Assembly (NCBI GenBank): GCA_029224965.1
Contig: JAQXVO010000008.1
Span: 62,001 to 126,000 of the forward strand
DNA from: Lachnospiraceae bacterium
GTDB taxonomy: Bacteria > Bacillota > Clostridia > Lachnospirales > Lachnospiraceae
Reading direction: 5' to 3'
DNA: 64,000 nt
A program made the translations under genes and the position numbers. This document shows, in pieces, positions 8,025-17,026 of the stretch; within the stretch, counting starts at the first letter, position 1, and every line of letters begins with the position of its first letter. The notes below the pieces were generated by a model. It was given only the letters and a program-made list of their open reading frames with translations, had not been told where the DNA came from and searched no databases.

Positions 8025-9041
8025 TTAGCTGAAAATACGGGATTTCATAGTATAGCCGAAACGGCTGTATTTCTCATCGGTCAGGACCTTGCCGAGTCCG
8101 AGAGCTACGGTCTTCTCGCCATCCTCGGTGATATTGGTCTTTATGTTCGTGACATTGGAGAAGAACTGATCCAGGCCGGCAATCCTTGAACTTCCGCCGC
8201 TGACATAGATACCGGAATAGACGATATCCTTGGCAAGTTCCGGCGGAACGTTTTCCAGAATTCTCTTGATGGCGGTTGAAATGTTCGTCAGCTCATCCTT
8301 CATTCCCTCGTAGATAATATCCGAGGAAATGGTCATGGGAATCGGAAGTCCGCTCACAACATCACGTCCGACGATTTCCATTGAGGTTCCCATACCAGGG
8401 AAGGAACCGCCGATACTCTCCTTTAATTCACGGGCTGTCTTTCTGCCGATCAGGAGATTGTATTTCCGCTTGAGATAAGTCACGATGGAATCGTCCAGAC
8501 GGTTTCCTCCGGTAGGAAGAAGCTCGGACAGAACCAGACCGCCCAGGGAAATGACGGAGATCTCTGTGGTATCGGCGCCGATATCGACAACCATGACACC
8601 GGTCGGCTCGGTAACATCGATTCCCATGCCGAGAGCATCTGCAAGAGGCTTCTCGCAGAGGGTAACCGAATGCAGCTTGATCTTGGTCTTCTCGAAGATA
8701 TCCTTGAAGGCTCTCTTCTCTACCTCGGTAATATCGTTAGGTACGGCGATGCAGACATCCGCGCTCTTCAGATGGGCTTTCAGATCCTTGTTCAGAACCT
8801 CCAGAAGCATAGACTGCATATGATCGAAATCAGCGATGACGCCGTTTACGATCGGAAAGGATACATCAATGGTATCCGGTGCTTTCTCATACATGGAATA
8901 GGCATCGTCTCCATATGCATAGATCTGATTCTTATTTATGACTGCGATTGTATTCTTAAAGGTCGTCACATCATTGGTGCCGCGACTGAAGATCTTCAGG
9001 TTAAATGTACCGAGATCAATGCCATATCCATTATTTGTCAT
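8025..9041 (-). CDS. mreB: MreB-family actin-like rod-shape protein
   Basis: A 338-residue bacterial actin homologue that polymerises under the membrane and organises side-wall synthesis. Phosphate-1 (GIDLGTFNLKIF, about 6-17) and phosphate-2 (VVDIGADTTEISVI, about 150-163) loops are present, as is GGNRLDDSIVTYLKRKYN. In the phosphate-2 loop the usual DIGGGT is DIGADT. It is more divergent from B. subtilis MreB than the neighbouring shape genes suggest, which is usual for Lachnospiraceae. The ATG overlaps the radC stop (ATGA), so it is translationally coupled to radC. Confidence 0.93.
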   Translation of the reverse strand: MTNNGYGIDLGTFNLKIFSRGTNDVTTFKNTIAVINKNQIYAYGDDAYSMYEKAPDTIDVSFPIVNGVIADFDHMQSMLLEVLNKDLKAHLKSADVCIAVPNDITEVEKRAFKDIFEKTKIKLHSVTLCEKPLADALGMGIDVTEPTGVMVVDIGADTTEISVISLGGLVLSELLPTGGNRLDDSIVTYLKRKYNLLIGRKTARELKESIGGSFPGMGTSMEIVGRDVVSGLPIPMTISSDIIYEGMKDELTNISTAIKRILENVPPELAKDIVYSGIYVSGGSSRIAGLDQFFSNVTNIKTNITEDGEKTVALGLGKVLTDEKYSRFGYTMKSRIFS

Positions 9042-9757
9042 AGGTTTGTTCCTTCCCGGGGTGTTAAATCCCCATGCTCTTTAAAACTGTAATAACGTCT
9101 GTCTCCGATAATAATGTGATCCGCAAGGGGAATCTCAACCAGGTTTCCTGCACGGAAGATTTTATCTGTGATCAGCCGGTCCTCCCTGCTTGGACAGGGA
9201 TCACCGGACGGGTGATTGTGAAGCACGATTACGTAAGAAGCATTCTCTCTTAAGGCCTGACGGAAAATCAGGCGGACGCTGACAAAGGACCGGTCCTCGG
9301 TTCCAATGGAAAGCAGGTGTTCGGATAGAAATCCGCAGCGGTTGTCGAAGAAAGCCATCATGACCCTTTCGACCGGCTCATGCCGCATCTGCTCCATAAA
9401 GTAAGAAGCTACAGAGGATGGATCATCCATCTGCATTTTCTGCCGCTTTCCTTCGATCGTGATCCTTCGGCCCAGCTCACAGGCGGCTTTCAGAGTCAGA
9501 GCCTTGACCTTGCCGAGACCCCGGATTTCCTGGAGCTCCTGGAGGGACAGCTCTTCGACATTGCAGAGCCCTGCATTTCTCATCTGCATCACATCATAGG
9601 CCAGGTTCAGAGCATTCCGCTCTCTGGTACCGGAACGGATCAGAATAGCCAGGAGCTCTTCATCGGACAGACAAAGAACTCCGCAGCGGAGTGCCTTCTC
9701 ATAAGGGCCTTCCTTCAGATCCTGCATACGGAGTGTAGACGACTGATTCTGCATCAT
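9038..9757 (-). CDS. radC: RadC family JAB/MPN-domain protein
   Basis: About 240 residues. An N-terminal helix-hairpin-helix-like region (LQEIRGLGKVKALTLKAACELG) is followed by a JAB1/MPN metalloprotease-like domain with the zinc motif H-N-H-P-S-G-D-P-x-P-S-x-x-D and an upstream Glu. The biochemical role of RadC is unsettled; the old DNA-repair label is not well supported. In many Firmicutes it heads the mreBCD cluster, as here. The AAAGGA site is best spaced for the ATG at 9757 or 9754 rather than the first ATG at 9763, which touches it. Confidence 0.93.
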   Translation of the reverse strand: MMQNQSSTLRMQDLKEGPYEKALRCGVLCLSDEELLAILIRSGTRERNALNLAYDVMQMRNAGLCNVEELSLQELQEIRGLGKVKALTLKAACELGRRITIEGKRQKMQMDDPSSVASYFMEQMRHEPVERVMMAFFDNRCGFLSEHLLSIGTEDRSFVSVRLIFRQALRENASYVIVLHNHPSGDPCPSREDRLITDKIFRAGNLVEIPLADHIIIGDRRYYSFKEHGDLTPREGTNL

Positions 9758-9817
9758 TGACATCCTTTCACTCTCTTCTTACGTCCGGATCTGCCAATCA
9801 CACAATTTGCATTAATT

Positions 9818-11167
9818 TTAGCATAATGCAGGAATGTGAACAAGATTTCTCTCAGCAAGTTTTTGCAGGGACATGAGGATGCCAAGCTTGGCAGAGGGCC
9901 AGGTCAGGCCGCCCTGGAGGTAGGCTGCATAGGGCGTGCGAAGGGGACCGTCTGCGGACAGCTCGATCGAGGAACCCTGAACAAAGGCACCTGCTGCCAT
10001 GATGACCTGACTGTCATAGCCCGGCATATCCCAGGGCTCGGGAGCCACATAGGAATCAACCGGGGATCCGGCCTGGATGCCCTGACAGAAGGCGATCAGC
10101 TTATCTTCGGCGTTGAAGGTAATGGCCTGGATAATGTCGTGCCGGTCTTCGTTTTTATTCGGAACACAGGCAAAACCCAGGGGTTCATAGAGATTGGCTG
10201 CAAAGATAGCGCATTTTAATGCGCTGGCGGTTACAATCGGAGCCATGAAGAAGCCCTGGATAAAGGACCGGTTCAGTCCCAGGCTGGCGCCGACCTCCTT
10301 GCCAAGTCCCGGAGAAGTCAGACGGTAGGCCGCATTCTCGACGCATTCCTTTTTTCCGACGATATATCCGCCGATCGGAGCTAGTCCGCCGCCCGGATTC
10401 TTGATCAGAGATCCGACCATCATATCGGCACCGACATCGAGAGGCTCCTGATCCTCGACGAATTCCCCGTAACAGTTATCGACCATGACCTTGACGTCCG
10501 GTTTACATTTCTTAATAAAGGCGATCAGTTCGCCGATCTCCTTGACAGAGAAGGTATGGCGGGTCTGATAGCCCTTGGACCGCTGGATGGTGACCAGGGC
10601 TGTCTTTTCATTGATGGCCTTCTGAATGCCCTCGTAGTCAAAGCTCTCGTTTGGAAGAAGGTCGACCTGACGGTACTTGACCCCGTATTCGGCCAGAGAG
10701 CCCTTGGACGGGCGGATGCCGATGACCTCTTCCAGGGTGTCATAGGGCTTTCCGACCGGGGAAAGGAGCTCGTCGCCCGGACGGAGGTTGCTCATCAGAG
10801 CCAGTGCCAGGGCATGGGTGCCGCAGGTGATCTGAGGACGGACCAGAGCGTCTTCGCCGTGGAAGGTCAGAGCGTAGACCTTTTCGAGCTTTTCCCGGCC
10901 GATGTCGTCGTAGCCATAGCCGCTGGATGCATTAAAGCACTCAGCATCGATTCTGGCATCCTGCATGGCTTTGATGACCTTGAGCTGATTCCGCTCCGCT
11001 CTCTCATCGATTTCGCGAAAGCGGCCCTCGAGACTCTTCAGCACGGATTCTCCGTAAAGATAGACCGGTCGGTCGATTCCCATGGATTCGTAGATGGCCT
11101 CTGCCGTAGTCGGAAGGACCTTACGGCTCTGATTCTCTTCTGTCTGATTCATTTCTTTTACTAACAT
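9818..11167 (-). CDS. YnbB-like PLP enzyme (methionine gamma-lyase/aluminium-resistance family)
   Basis: A 449-residue fold-type I PLP protein of the family often labelled aluminium resistance protein or cystathionine beta-lyase-like. Typical features are ECFNASSGYGYDDIGR (about 76-91), the MVDNCYGEFVE segment with the cofactor-binding Asp (about 234-244), and the Schiff-base Lys in GSLIKNPGGGLAPIGGY (about 258-274). The substrate is not established for this family; the C-S lyase role is inferred from homology. In Bacillus and many Clostridia the homologue also lies close to miaA or mutSL, as here, 81 bp after miaA. Confidence 0.9.
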   Translation of the reverse strand: MLVKEMNQTEENQSRKVLPTTAEAIYESMGIDRPVYLYGESVLKSLEGRFREIDERAERNQLKVIKAMQDARIDAECFNASSGYGYDDIGREKLEKVYALTFHGEDALVRPQITCGTHALALALMSNLRPGDELLSPVGKPYDTLEEVIGIRPSKGSLAEYGVKYRQVDLLPNESFDYEGIQKAINEKTALVTIQRSKGYQTRHTFSVKEIGELIAFIKKCKPDVKVMVDNCYGEFVEDQEPLDVGADMMVGSLIKNPGGGLAPIGGYIVGKKECVENAAYRLTSPGLGKEVGASLGLNRSFIQGFFMAPIVTASALKCAIFAANLYEPLGFACVPNKNEDRHDIIQAITFNAEDKLIAFCQGIQAGSPVDSYVAPEPWDMPGYDSQVIMAAGAFVQGSSIELSADGPLRTPYAAYLQGGLTWPSAKLGILMSLQKLAERNLVHIPALC

Positions 11168-11248
11168 TTTGTACTTCTTCCAATCTAAGCTTTTCTATTT
11201 TTTAACAGCCCATATTGTCAGGCTGTCTGCTTTCTTTTTCTATATTTT

Positions 11249-12280
11249 CTATAGAATCTCATGAATTCGTTCAAGGACGGCATTGAGGAGACGGCCTTCA
11301 TCCGGATAGTCCCTCCGGTCCAGAAAGATCACATCCTTCTCCCGCCGGAACCAGGTCAGCTGGCGCTTGGCATAATGGCGGCTTTCCTTCTTGATGGTAT
11401 CGACGGCTGAGTTAAGGTCTGTTTTTCCCTGAATCACAGGGATCAGCTGTTTGTAGCCGATTCCCTGCATGGAGGTCATAGCGGCCCTGCAGCCCCTGTT
11501 TAGGAGTTCCTGGACTTCGTCCAGGAGTCCGTCTTTCATCATCCGGTCGACCCGTTCGTTGATTCTCTGATAGAGCATGGCCCGGTCATCGGTCAGAACG
11601 AAAAAGAAGGTGTGAAAGGGGGATTCCTTCTCGTGCTCTTCTTCATTATGGAGCGAAATGGGCTCACCGCTTTTGTGATAGAATTCCAGGGCCCGGATGA
11701 CTCGCTTCCGGTTATTGGGATGGATGGTCTGATAGGAAACAGGGTCGATCTCCTTCAGCTTTTCATGAAGGGCTTCATTTCCCAGACAATCGGCCTCCTC
11801 TTCAAGGGCCTTCCGATAGGCCATGTCTCCGTCCTCTTCGGTAAAATCGATGTCCCGGACCACGGCCTGGATATAGAAGCCGGTCCCGCCACAGAGGATG
11901 GGGATTTTTCCGCGCGACTGGATTTCCCGAACACAGGCAATGGCCTTATCCTTAAAGGAACGGACATCGCAGGGCTCAGTCGGGTCGAGAATGTCAATCA
12001 TATGATGGGGAACCCGTGCCCTCTCCTCTCTTGTTACCTTGGCTGTGCCAATATCCATGCCGCGGTAGACCTGCATGGAATCACAAGATACGATCTCCCC
12101 GTCGATTTTTTCGGCCAGCCGGATGGCTAAATCACTCTTTCCGACAGCGGTCGGCCCGGCAATGACGATCAGAGGCGGACGAGGATCCTTTAAATTCTGA
12201 TTCTTTTTCTGACTCTGATTCGGATTCTGATCCGGAATCAGATTTTCCTCTTCAAAGCTGTCATTATTATTTTCATTCAT
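11249..12280 (-). CDS. miaA: tRNA dimethylallyltransferase MiaA with N-terminal extension
   Basis: Transfers dimethylallyl to N6 of A37 in tRNAs reading UNN codons. The core begins at about residue 36: P-loop GPTAVGKS (about 42-49), SCDSMQVYRGMDIGTAK, VPHHMIDILDP, GGTGFYIQAV, RKRVIRALEFYHKSG and the C-terminal RQLTWFRRE stretch. The first about 35 residues are an Asn/Gln-rich tail not found in typical MiaA (about 310 residues). Its coding DNA consists of degenerate AATCAGA-like repeats. The ATG at 12280 has only a poor ribosome site, so the exact start is uncertain. It lies downstream of mutSL in one direction. Confidence 0.94.
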   Translation of the reverse strand: MNENNNDSFEEENLIPDQNPNQSQKKNQNLKDPRPPLIVIAGPTAVGKSDLAIRLAEKIDGEIVSCDSMQVYRGMDIGTAKVTREERARVPHHMIDILDPTEPCDVRSFKDKAIACVREIQSRGKIPILCGGTGFYIQAVVRDIDFTEEDGDMAYRKALEEEADCLGNEALHEKLKEIDPVSYQTIHPNNRKRVIRALEFYHKSGEPISLHNEEEHEKESPFHTFFFVLTDDRAMLYQRINERVDRMMKDGLLDEVQELLNRGCRAAMTSMQGIGYKQLIPVIQGKTDLNSAVDTIKKESRHYAKRQLTWFRREKDVIFLDRRDYPDEGRLLNAVLERIHEIL

Positions 12281-12337
12281 AATGGTAAACAGTCTTTTTC
12301 GAAACAGGGTTTCTGCTTCTTTTGATTTTATGATTTA

Positions 12338-14239
12338 TCATACGATTCTTCGGAAGAGCTTATCGAGTTCTTCTTTCCGGACGGCGATCATGGTCGGCCG
12401 GCCGTGAGGACAATGGAAAGGCTCCTTGGCTTCGAGCATTTCCCGGATCAGTTCCTCCGCCTCGATACGGGAGATGGTCTGATTTCCCTTGATCGAGGCC
12501 TTGCAGGCCATGGAAGCGATCTTTTCCTGAATGATGGCCGGCGTATCATGACTGTTAAAGTCTGACATGGATGCGACCATGCTTAGAAAAAGTGTCTTCG
12601 GATCCACATCGGGCAGATTGGCCGGAAGCCCGGTCAGCTTATATTCTTTTCCGCCGAAGGGCTCAAAGCGGAAGCCCATGGTCTCAAATTCTTCCCGGTA
12701 TTTCTCAAGTTTATCAATCTCATTGGCTTCCAGGGTGACAATAGCCGGCGGCAGGATCATCTGGGAGGTGACCGAGCTTTCCTTCAGCTCCTTCATCATC
12801 CGCTCGTAATTGACTTTTTCGTGGGCGGCATGCTGGTCAATAATATAGACCTTTCCCTGGTATTCGATGATCCAGTAGGTGGAGAAGATCTGTCCGACCA
12901 GGTTGAAATAAGGCCGGTTCTTTTCTGTAAAGAAGGTCATCTGACCATTTTCTTCCAGACCCGGCTCTCCCTTTTCTCCGGATTGATACGAATGGGGATA
13001 GGAGGAACTCGTGGACTCTTCAGATTCAGTCGAAGCTTCATCGAGCTTCCCATGTTCCCGGAATTCTCCAGGCTGATAGAAGTCCGAAGGCAGATCTTTT
13101 CTTAAGGACTCGGCCTTTTCGGTCAGCTGCTTTTCTACTTCCTTCAGCCGTTTTTCCTCGAAGGGCTCAGCCGTCATGTCATGGTCGATGGCAGGCTCCT
13201 CTGTCTTCTTCGACCCGTCCTCCAGCCGGACATCCTGAATGTCCTCTCTTCGAGTCAGACGCTCATGGACGGTTTCGGAAAGGCGGCTGTAGATTTCCTT
13301 TCCGTGGTCCATGCGGACTTCTCTTTTCGACGGATGGACATTGAAGTCGACACTTCCGTCCGGGAAGGTGAAGAAGAGAACCAGGAAAGGAAACTGGTGC
13401 TGCATGAGAAAGCCGTGATAGCCATCTTCAACGGCCCGGGACAGGATCTTATCTGTGACCATACGGCCGTTGATGAAGAAATTCTCAAAATTCCGGTTGC
13501 CGCGGTTGATCGTGTACTTTCCCAGATAGCCCTGGACCGTATAGTAGTCATTTTCGTCGTGAAATTCCAGGAGATTTTTACTGATTTCTTTTCCGAAAAC
13601 GGAAAAAACGGTATCTTCTGTCTTACTGTTTCCGCTGGTCTGCAGCTTGTCTTTTCCGCCGTTTCTGAAGTGGAAGGAAATCTCCGGATGGGAAAGGGCC
13701 AGGTGCTCGATCAGGGTCTGGATTTCATTGGCCTCGGTCTGGTCAGATTTCAGGAATTTCTTTCTGGCAGGCGTATTGTAGAAAAGATGACGGACGATAA
13801 AGGTCGTTCCGTCCGGTGTCCCGATATCCTTCAGTTCTCCGTTGATTCCGCCGTCAATGGTGAAATAGGAACCGACCTCTTCTTCCCTGCATTTGGTCAG
13901 AAGCTCCACCTCAGAGACTGCTGCAATGGAGGCCAGAGCCTCACCGCGGAAGCCCAGGGAGTGAATCCGGCTGAGATCTTCTGCCGTATTCAGCTTGCTG
14001 GTGGCATGCCGCAGGAAGGCGGTCGTGATTTCTCCTCTGGGAATGCCAATTCCGTTATCGGTGACCCGGATCAGGCTGGTTCCGCCCTTCTGAATTTCGA
14101 CTGATATAGCGGTAGCCTTTGCATCGATCGAATTTTCAATCAGCTCCTTTACGACGGAAGCCGGACGCTCGATGACCTCTCCGGCTGCAATTTTATCGAT
14201 GGTATCCTTGGGAAGGACATGAATCGTGTTTCTTACCAT
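12338..14239 (-). CDS. mutL: DNA mismatch repair protein MutL (endonuclease type)
   Basis: A 633-residue MutL. The GHKL ATPase core starts with KIAAGEVIERP and ENSIDA (about 35-40). The C-terminal domain carries the metal-binding endonuclease motif DQHAxxExxxxE starting at about residue 468, ACKASI at about 578 and CPHGRP at about 610. This is the nicking MutL of bacteria that lack MutH, so strand discrimination is presumably methyl-independent. Between the domains lies a charged linker. The ATG at 14239 overlaps the end of mutS, with AAGGTG inside mutS as its ribosome site, so the two are co-translated. Confidence 0.97.
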   Translation of the reverse strand: MVRNTIHVLPKDTIDKIAAGEVIERPASVVKELIENSIDAKATAISVEIQKGGTSLIRVTDNGIGIPRGEITTAFLRHATSKLNTAEDLSRIHSLGFRGEALASIAAVSEVELLTKCREEEVGSYFTIDGGINGELKDIGTPDGTTFIVRHLFYNTPARKKFLKSDQTEANEIQTLIEHLALSHPEISFHFRNGGKDKLQTSGNSKTEDTVFSVFGKEISKNLLEFHDENDYYTVQGYLGKYTINRGNRNFENFFINGRMVTDKILSRAVEDGYHGFLMQHQFPFLVLFFTFPDGSVDFNVHPSKREVRMDHGKEIYSRLSETVHERLTRREDIQDVRLEDGSKKTEEPAIDHDMTAEPFEEKRLKEVEKQLTEKAESLRKDLPSDFYQPGEFREHGKLDEASTESEESTSSSYPHSYQSGEKGEPGLEENGQMTFFTEKNRPYFNLVGQIFSTYWIIEYQGKVYIIDQHAAHEKVNYERMMKELKESSVTSQMILPPAIVTLEANEIDKLEKYREEFETMGFRFEPFGGKEYKLTGLPANLPDVDPKTLFLSMVASMSDFNSHDTPAIIQEKIASMACKASIKGNQTISRIEAEELIREMLEAKEPFHCPHGRPTMIAVRKEELDKLFRRIV

Positions 14240-16902
14240 CTGTTATTCACCTTGTTCTGTATGCGGTATAGCTGGTTCATGGCTTCGATCGGCGTCATAT
14301 GGCTGATGTCCAGCTCCCGGATTTCCTGAATGATGTCATTGTCGGTTTCCGTTGTGATAAAGGACATCTGTCTGGAATCGAAGTCGTTATCCTCTTCCCT
14401 GTCCTTTTTCGCTTTCTTCTGACTGCCGGAAGCTATGGTTTCCGCAATTTGCGACAGGTCGTTAGAAGCCAGCTGCTCCTGGAGCTCTCTGGCCCGGTCA
14501 ATGACGGCATCCGGAAGACCTGCAAGCTTTGCAACCTCAATACCATAGCTCTGATCGGCACCGCCCTTTACAATCTTTCGAAGAAAGACGATGCCGTCCT
14601 TCCCTTCCCTGACAGCTGAACAGTAGTTGTGAACGCCGGACAGTTTGCCTTCGAGCTCGGTCAGCTCGTGATAATGGGTGGCAAAGAGAGTCTTGGCACC
14701 GATCAGTCTTGGATTTGCCACATATTCGACGACAGCCCAGGCAATGCTTAAGCCGTCGAAGGTGGAGGTTCCTCTGCCGATTTCATCAAGAATCAGAAGA
14801 GAATCCTTTGTTGCATTCTTTAATATATTGGCGACTTCGTTCATCTCCACCATGAAGGTGGACTGGCCGCTGGCCAGGTCATCGGAAGCACCGACACGGG
14901 TAAAGATCCGGTCGACGATACTGATATCTGCGGATTCGGCCGGGACAAAGGAGCCGATCTGGGCCATGAGAACGATCAGGGCGGTCTGCCTCATATAGGT
15001 CGATTTTCCGGCCATATTGGGGCCGGTAATGATGGCTACGCGGTGGTCCTTGGTGTCCAGAAGGGTATCGTTGTCGACAAAGGTTCCTTCCGGAATCATT
15101 TTTTCAATGACAGGATGACGGCCCTTTTTAATCTTTAAGCTTCCGTTGGTATTGATCGAAGGTCTGACATAGTGATACCGGTCTGCTGTATAGGCCAGGG
15201 AAAGAAGAACATCCAGAGAGGAAATCGCCTTGGCGGTTCCCTGAATCCGTTTGATTTCCCGGCCGATCTGGTCCAGGATCTCGAGATAAAGCTGATTTTC
15301 AAGATGGGTCAGCCGGTCCTCAGAGCCCAGGATCTTATCCTCCATCTCTTTTAGTTCACTGGTATAAAAGCGCTCCGCATTGGTCAGGGTCTGCTTCCTT
15401 ATATAGCGGTCCGGCACCAGATCTTTGTAGGAGTTCGTGACCTCGATAAAGTAGCCGAAGACCTTGTTGTAACGGATCCGGAGGTTCTTGATGCCGGTCT
15501 CTTCTCTTTCCTTTTCCTCGAGATTGGCCAGCCACTCCTTTCCGTTGGTCTTCATATCCCGGAGTTCATCGATGTCCTTTCGAAAACCGGTCTTGAATAT
15601 GCCTCCGTCATGGACGGAAACCGGAGGATCGTCATCGATGGCGGAATCAATGAGACTGAAGAGATCTGTCAGAGGATCCAGCTTTTCATTTAAGTCCTGA
15701 AGGAGACTGGCATGCATTAGGGACAGGGTCTGCTTTAAGGCCGGAAGAAGCTGAATGGAGCTCTTGAAGGCAATGAGGTCTCTGGGATTGGCGGTTTTAT
15801 AGGTGATTCTGGTCAGGAGCCGTTCCAGGTCATAGACCGGAGACAGATATTCTCTCATTTCTTCCCGGTCTGAGGGGGAGGAAACAAATTCCTCGACTGC
15901 ATCCAGGCGCCGCTCGATCTCTTCCTTCTTCCTCAGGGGCTGCTCGATATCCTGACGGAGCTTTCGGGCGCCCATGGCGGTCATGGTATGGTCGAGAACC
16001 CAGAGAAGGGTTCCCCGTTTCTCCTTGTCTCTTAAGGTTTCGGTCAGTTCCAGATTTCGACGGCTGCTGCTGTCGATCATCATGTAATTCGAATCCTGAT
16101 AGACCTGGATCTGGGTTATATTTATGAGATCGGACTTCTGGGTCTCCTTCAGATACTGGAGAGCGGCGCCTGCAGCAACAGTTCCGATGCCATGATCTTC
16201 GAGATCCAGACTCTTTAAGGAGGAGACATGGAAGTGCCTTGTCAGAAGCCGGTGGGCCAGACCGTCCTCAAAGTAGTAATTGTCGAGAACGGAGACCGCG
16301 ATATGCATATGGTTCTTCAGTTCGTCCAGGTCCACGCCGGAGATCTGGAAGGCCTCGTTGCAGATGATTTCAGAGGGCTTGTAGCGGTTGAGCTCGTTCA
16401 TGAAGGCACGGAGACTGCTCTCCTCCGTGACATAGAAGTCGCCTGTTGAAATGTCGGTCACGGCGATACCGAAACGGTCGGAAACGAAAGCGATGCTCAT
16501 CAGAAAGTTATTCTTGGTCTCATCAAGGGAGGCCGCATCGATATTGGTACCGGGAGTGACAACCCGGATAATGCCCCGCTTAACAATGCCCTTGGCGGTT
16601 TTCGGATCCTCCAGCTGCTCGCAGATGGCAACCTTGTAGCCCTTGTTGACCAGGCGGGTCAGATAGGACTCGGCAGCGTGATAGGGAATGCCGCACATGG
16701 GAGCCCGTTCGGGCAGTCCGCAGTTTTTACCGGTCAGGGTGAGCTCCAGTTCCTTCGAGGCCGTTATGGCATCATCGAAGAACATCTCATAGAAATCTCC
16801 CAGCCGGTAGAAAAGAATGCTGTCCCGGTTCTCTTTCTTCATGCGGATGTAATGCTGCATCATGGGAGATACATCATCAATGTTAATATCGTCAATCGTC
16901 AT
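14233..16902 (-). CDS. mutS: DNA mismatch repair protein MutS
   Basis: An 889-residue mismatch sensor. The N-terminal domain carries the mismatch-wedging Phe-x-Glu (F37-Y-E39). The C-terminal ATPase has Walker A GPNMAGKST (from about 627), LLILDEIGRGTSTFDG (Walker B plus signature, about 702-717) and FATHYHEL (about 741-748). The C-terminal tail has a basic/acidic linker and a final helix (EAMNQLYRIQNKV) used for tetramer formation in the family. It is the first gene of the mutS-mutL pair; the stop overlaps the mutL start by seven bases. Confidence 0.98.
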   Translation of the reverse strand: MTIDDINIDDVSPMMQHYIRMKKENRDSILFYRLGDFYEMFFDDAITASKELELTLTGKNCGLPERAPMCGIPYHAAESYLTRLVNKGYKVAICEQLEDPKTAKGIVKRGIIRVVTPGTNIDAASLDETKNNFLMSIAFVSDRFGIAVTDISTGDFYVTEESSLRAFMNELNRYKPSEIICNEAFQISGVDLDELKNHMHIAVSVLDNYYFEDGLAHRLLTRHFHVSSLKSLDLEDHGIGTVAAGAALQYLKETQKSDLINITQIQVYQDSNYMMIDSSSRRNLELTETLRDKEKRGTLLWVLDHTMTAMGARKLRQDIEQPLRKKEEIERRLDAVEEFVSSPSDREEMREYLSPVYDLERLLTRITYKTANPRDLIAFKSSIQLLPALKQTLSLMHASLLQDLNEKLDPLTDLFSLIDSAIDDDPPVSVHDGGIFKTGFRKDIDELRDMKTNGKEWLANLEEKEREETGIKNLRIRYNKVFGYFIEVTNSYKDLVPDRYIRKQTLTNAERFYTSELKEMEDKILGSEDRLTHLENQLYLEILDQIGREIKRIQGTAKAISSLDVLLSLAYTADRYHYVRPSINTNGSLKIKKGRHPVIEKMIPEGTFVDNDTLLDTKDHRVAIITGPNMAGKSTYMRQTALIVLMAQIGSFVPAESADISIVDRIFTRVGASDDLASGQSTFMVEMNEVANILKNATKDSLLILDEIGRGTSTFDGLSIAWAVVEYVANPRLIGAKTLFATHYHELTELEGKLSGVHNYCSAVREGKDGIVFLRKIVKGGADQSYGIEVAKLAGLPDAVIDRARELQEQLASNDLSQIAETIASGSQKKAKKDREEDNDFDSRQMSFITTETDNDIIQEIRELDISHMTPIEAMNQLYRIQNKVNNRW

Positions 16903-16933
16903 GACTGTTTCCTTTGAATTCTTTATTTCTCTG

Positions 16934-16955
16934 TTTCTGGCAGAGATCCTGCCAG
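16934..16955. repeat. Small stem-loop upstream of mutS
   Basis: Inverted repeat with arms TTCTGGCAG and CTGCCAGAA in the 124-bp space between mutS and the next upstream gene. There is no T-run after it on the minus strand, so it is unlikely to be a terminator. Its GGCAG/CTGCC core resembles the stem-loops at 20162-20204. Confidence 0.4.
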
Positions 16956-17026
16956 AAGAAAAGTCTGTCGGCCAGATGAAGATGATAAGGATCCTTCGAA
17001 AATCCTGATTCAGACCTCATTACAGG

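Noticed and set aside
11214-11226. Hairpin ACAGCC/GGCTGT between miaA and the YnbB-like gene as a terminator
   Set aside because: On the transcribed minus strand it is followed by A-rich, not T-rich, sequence, so it should not terminate transcription.
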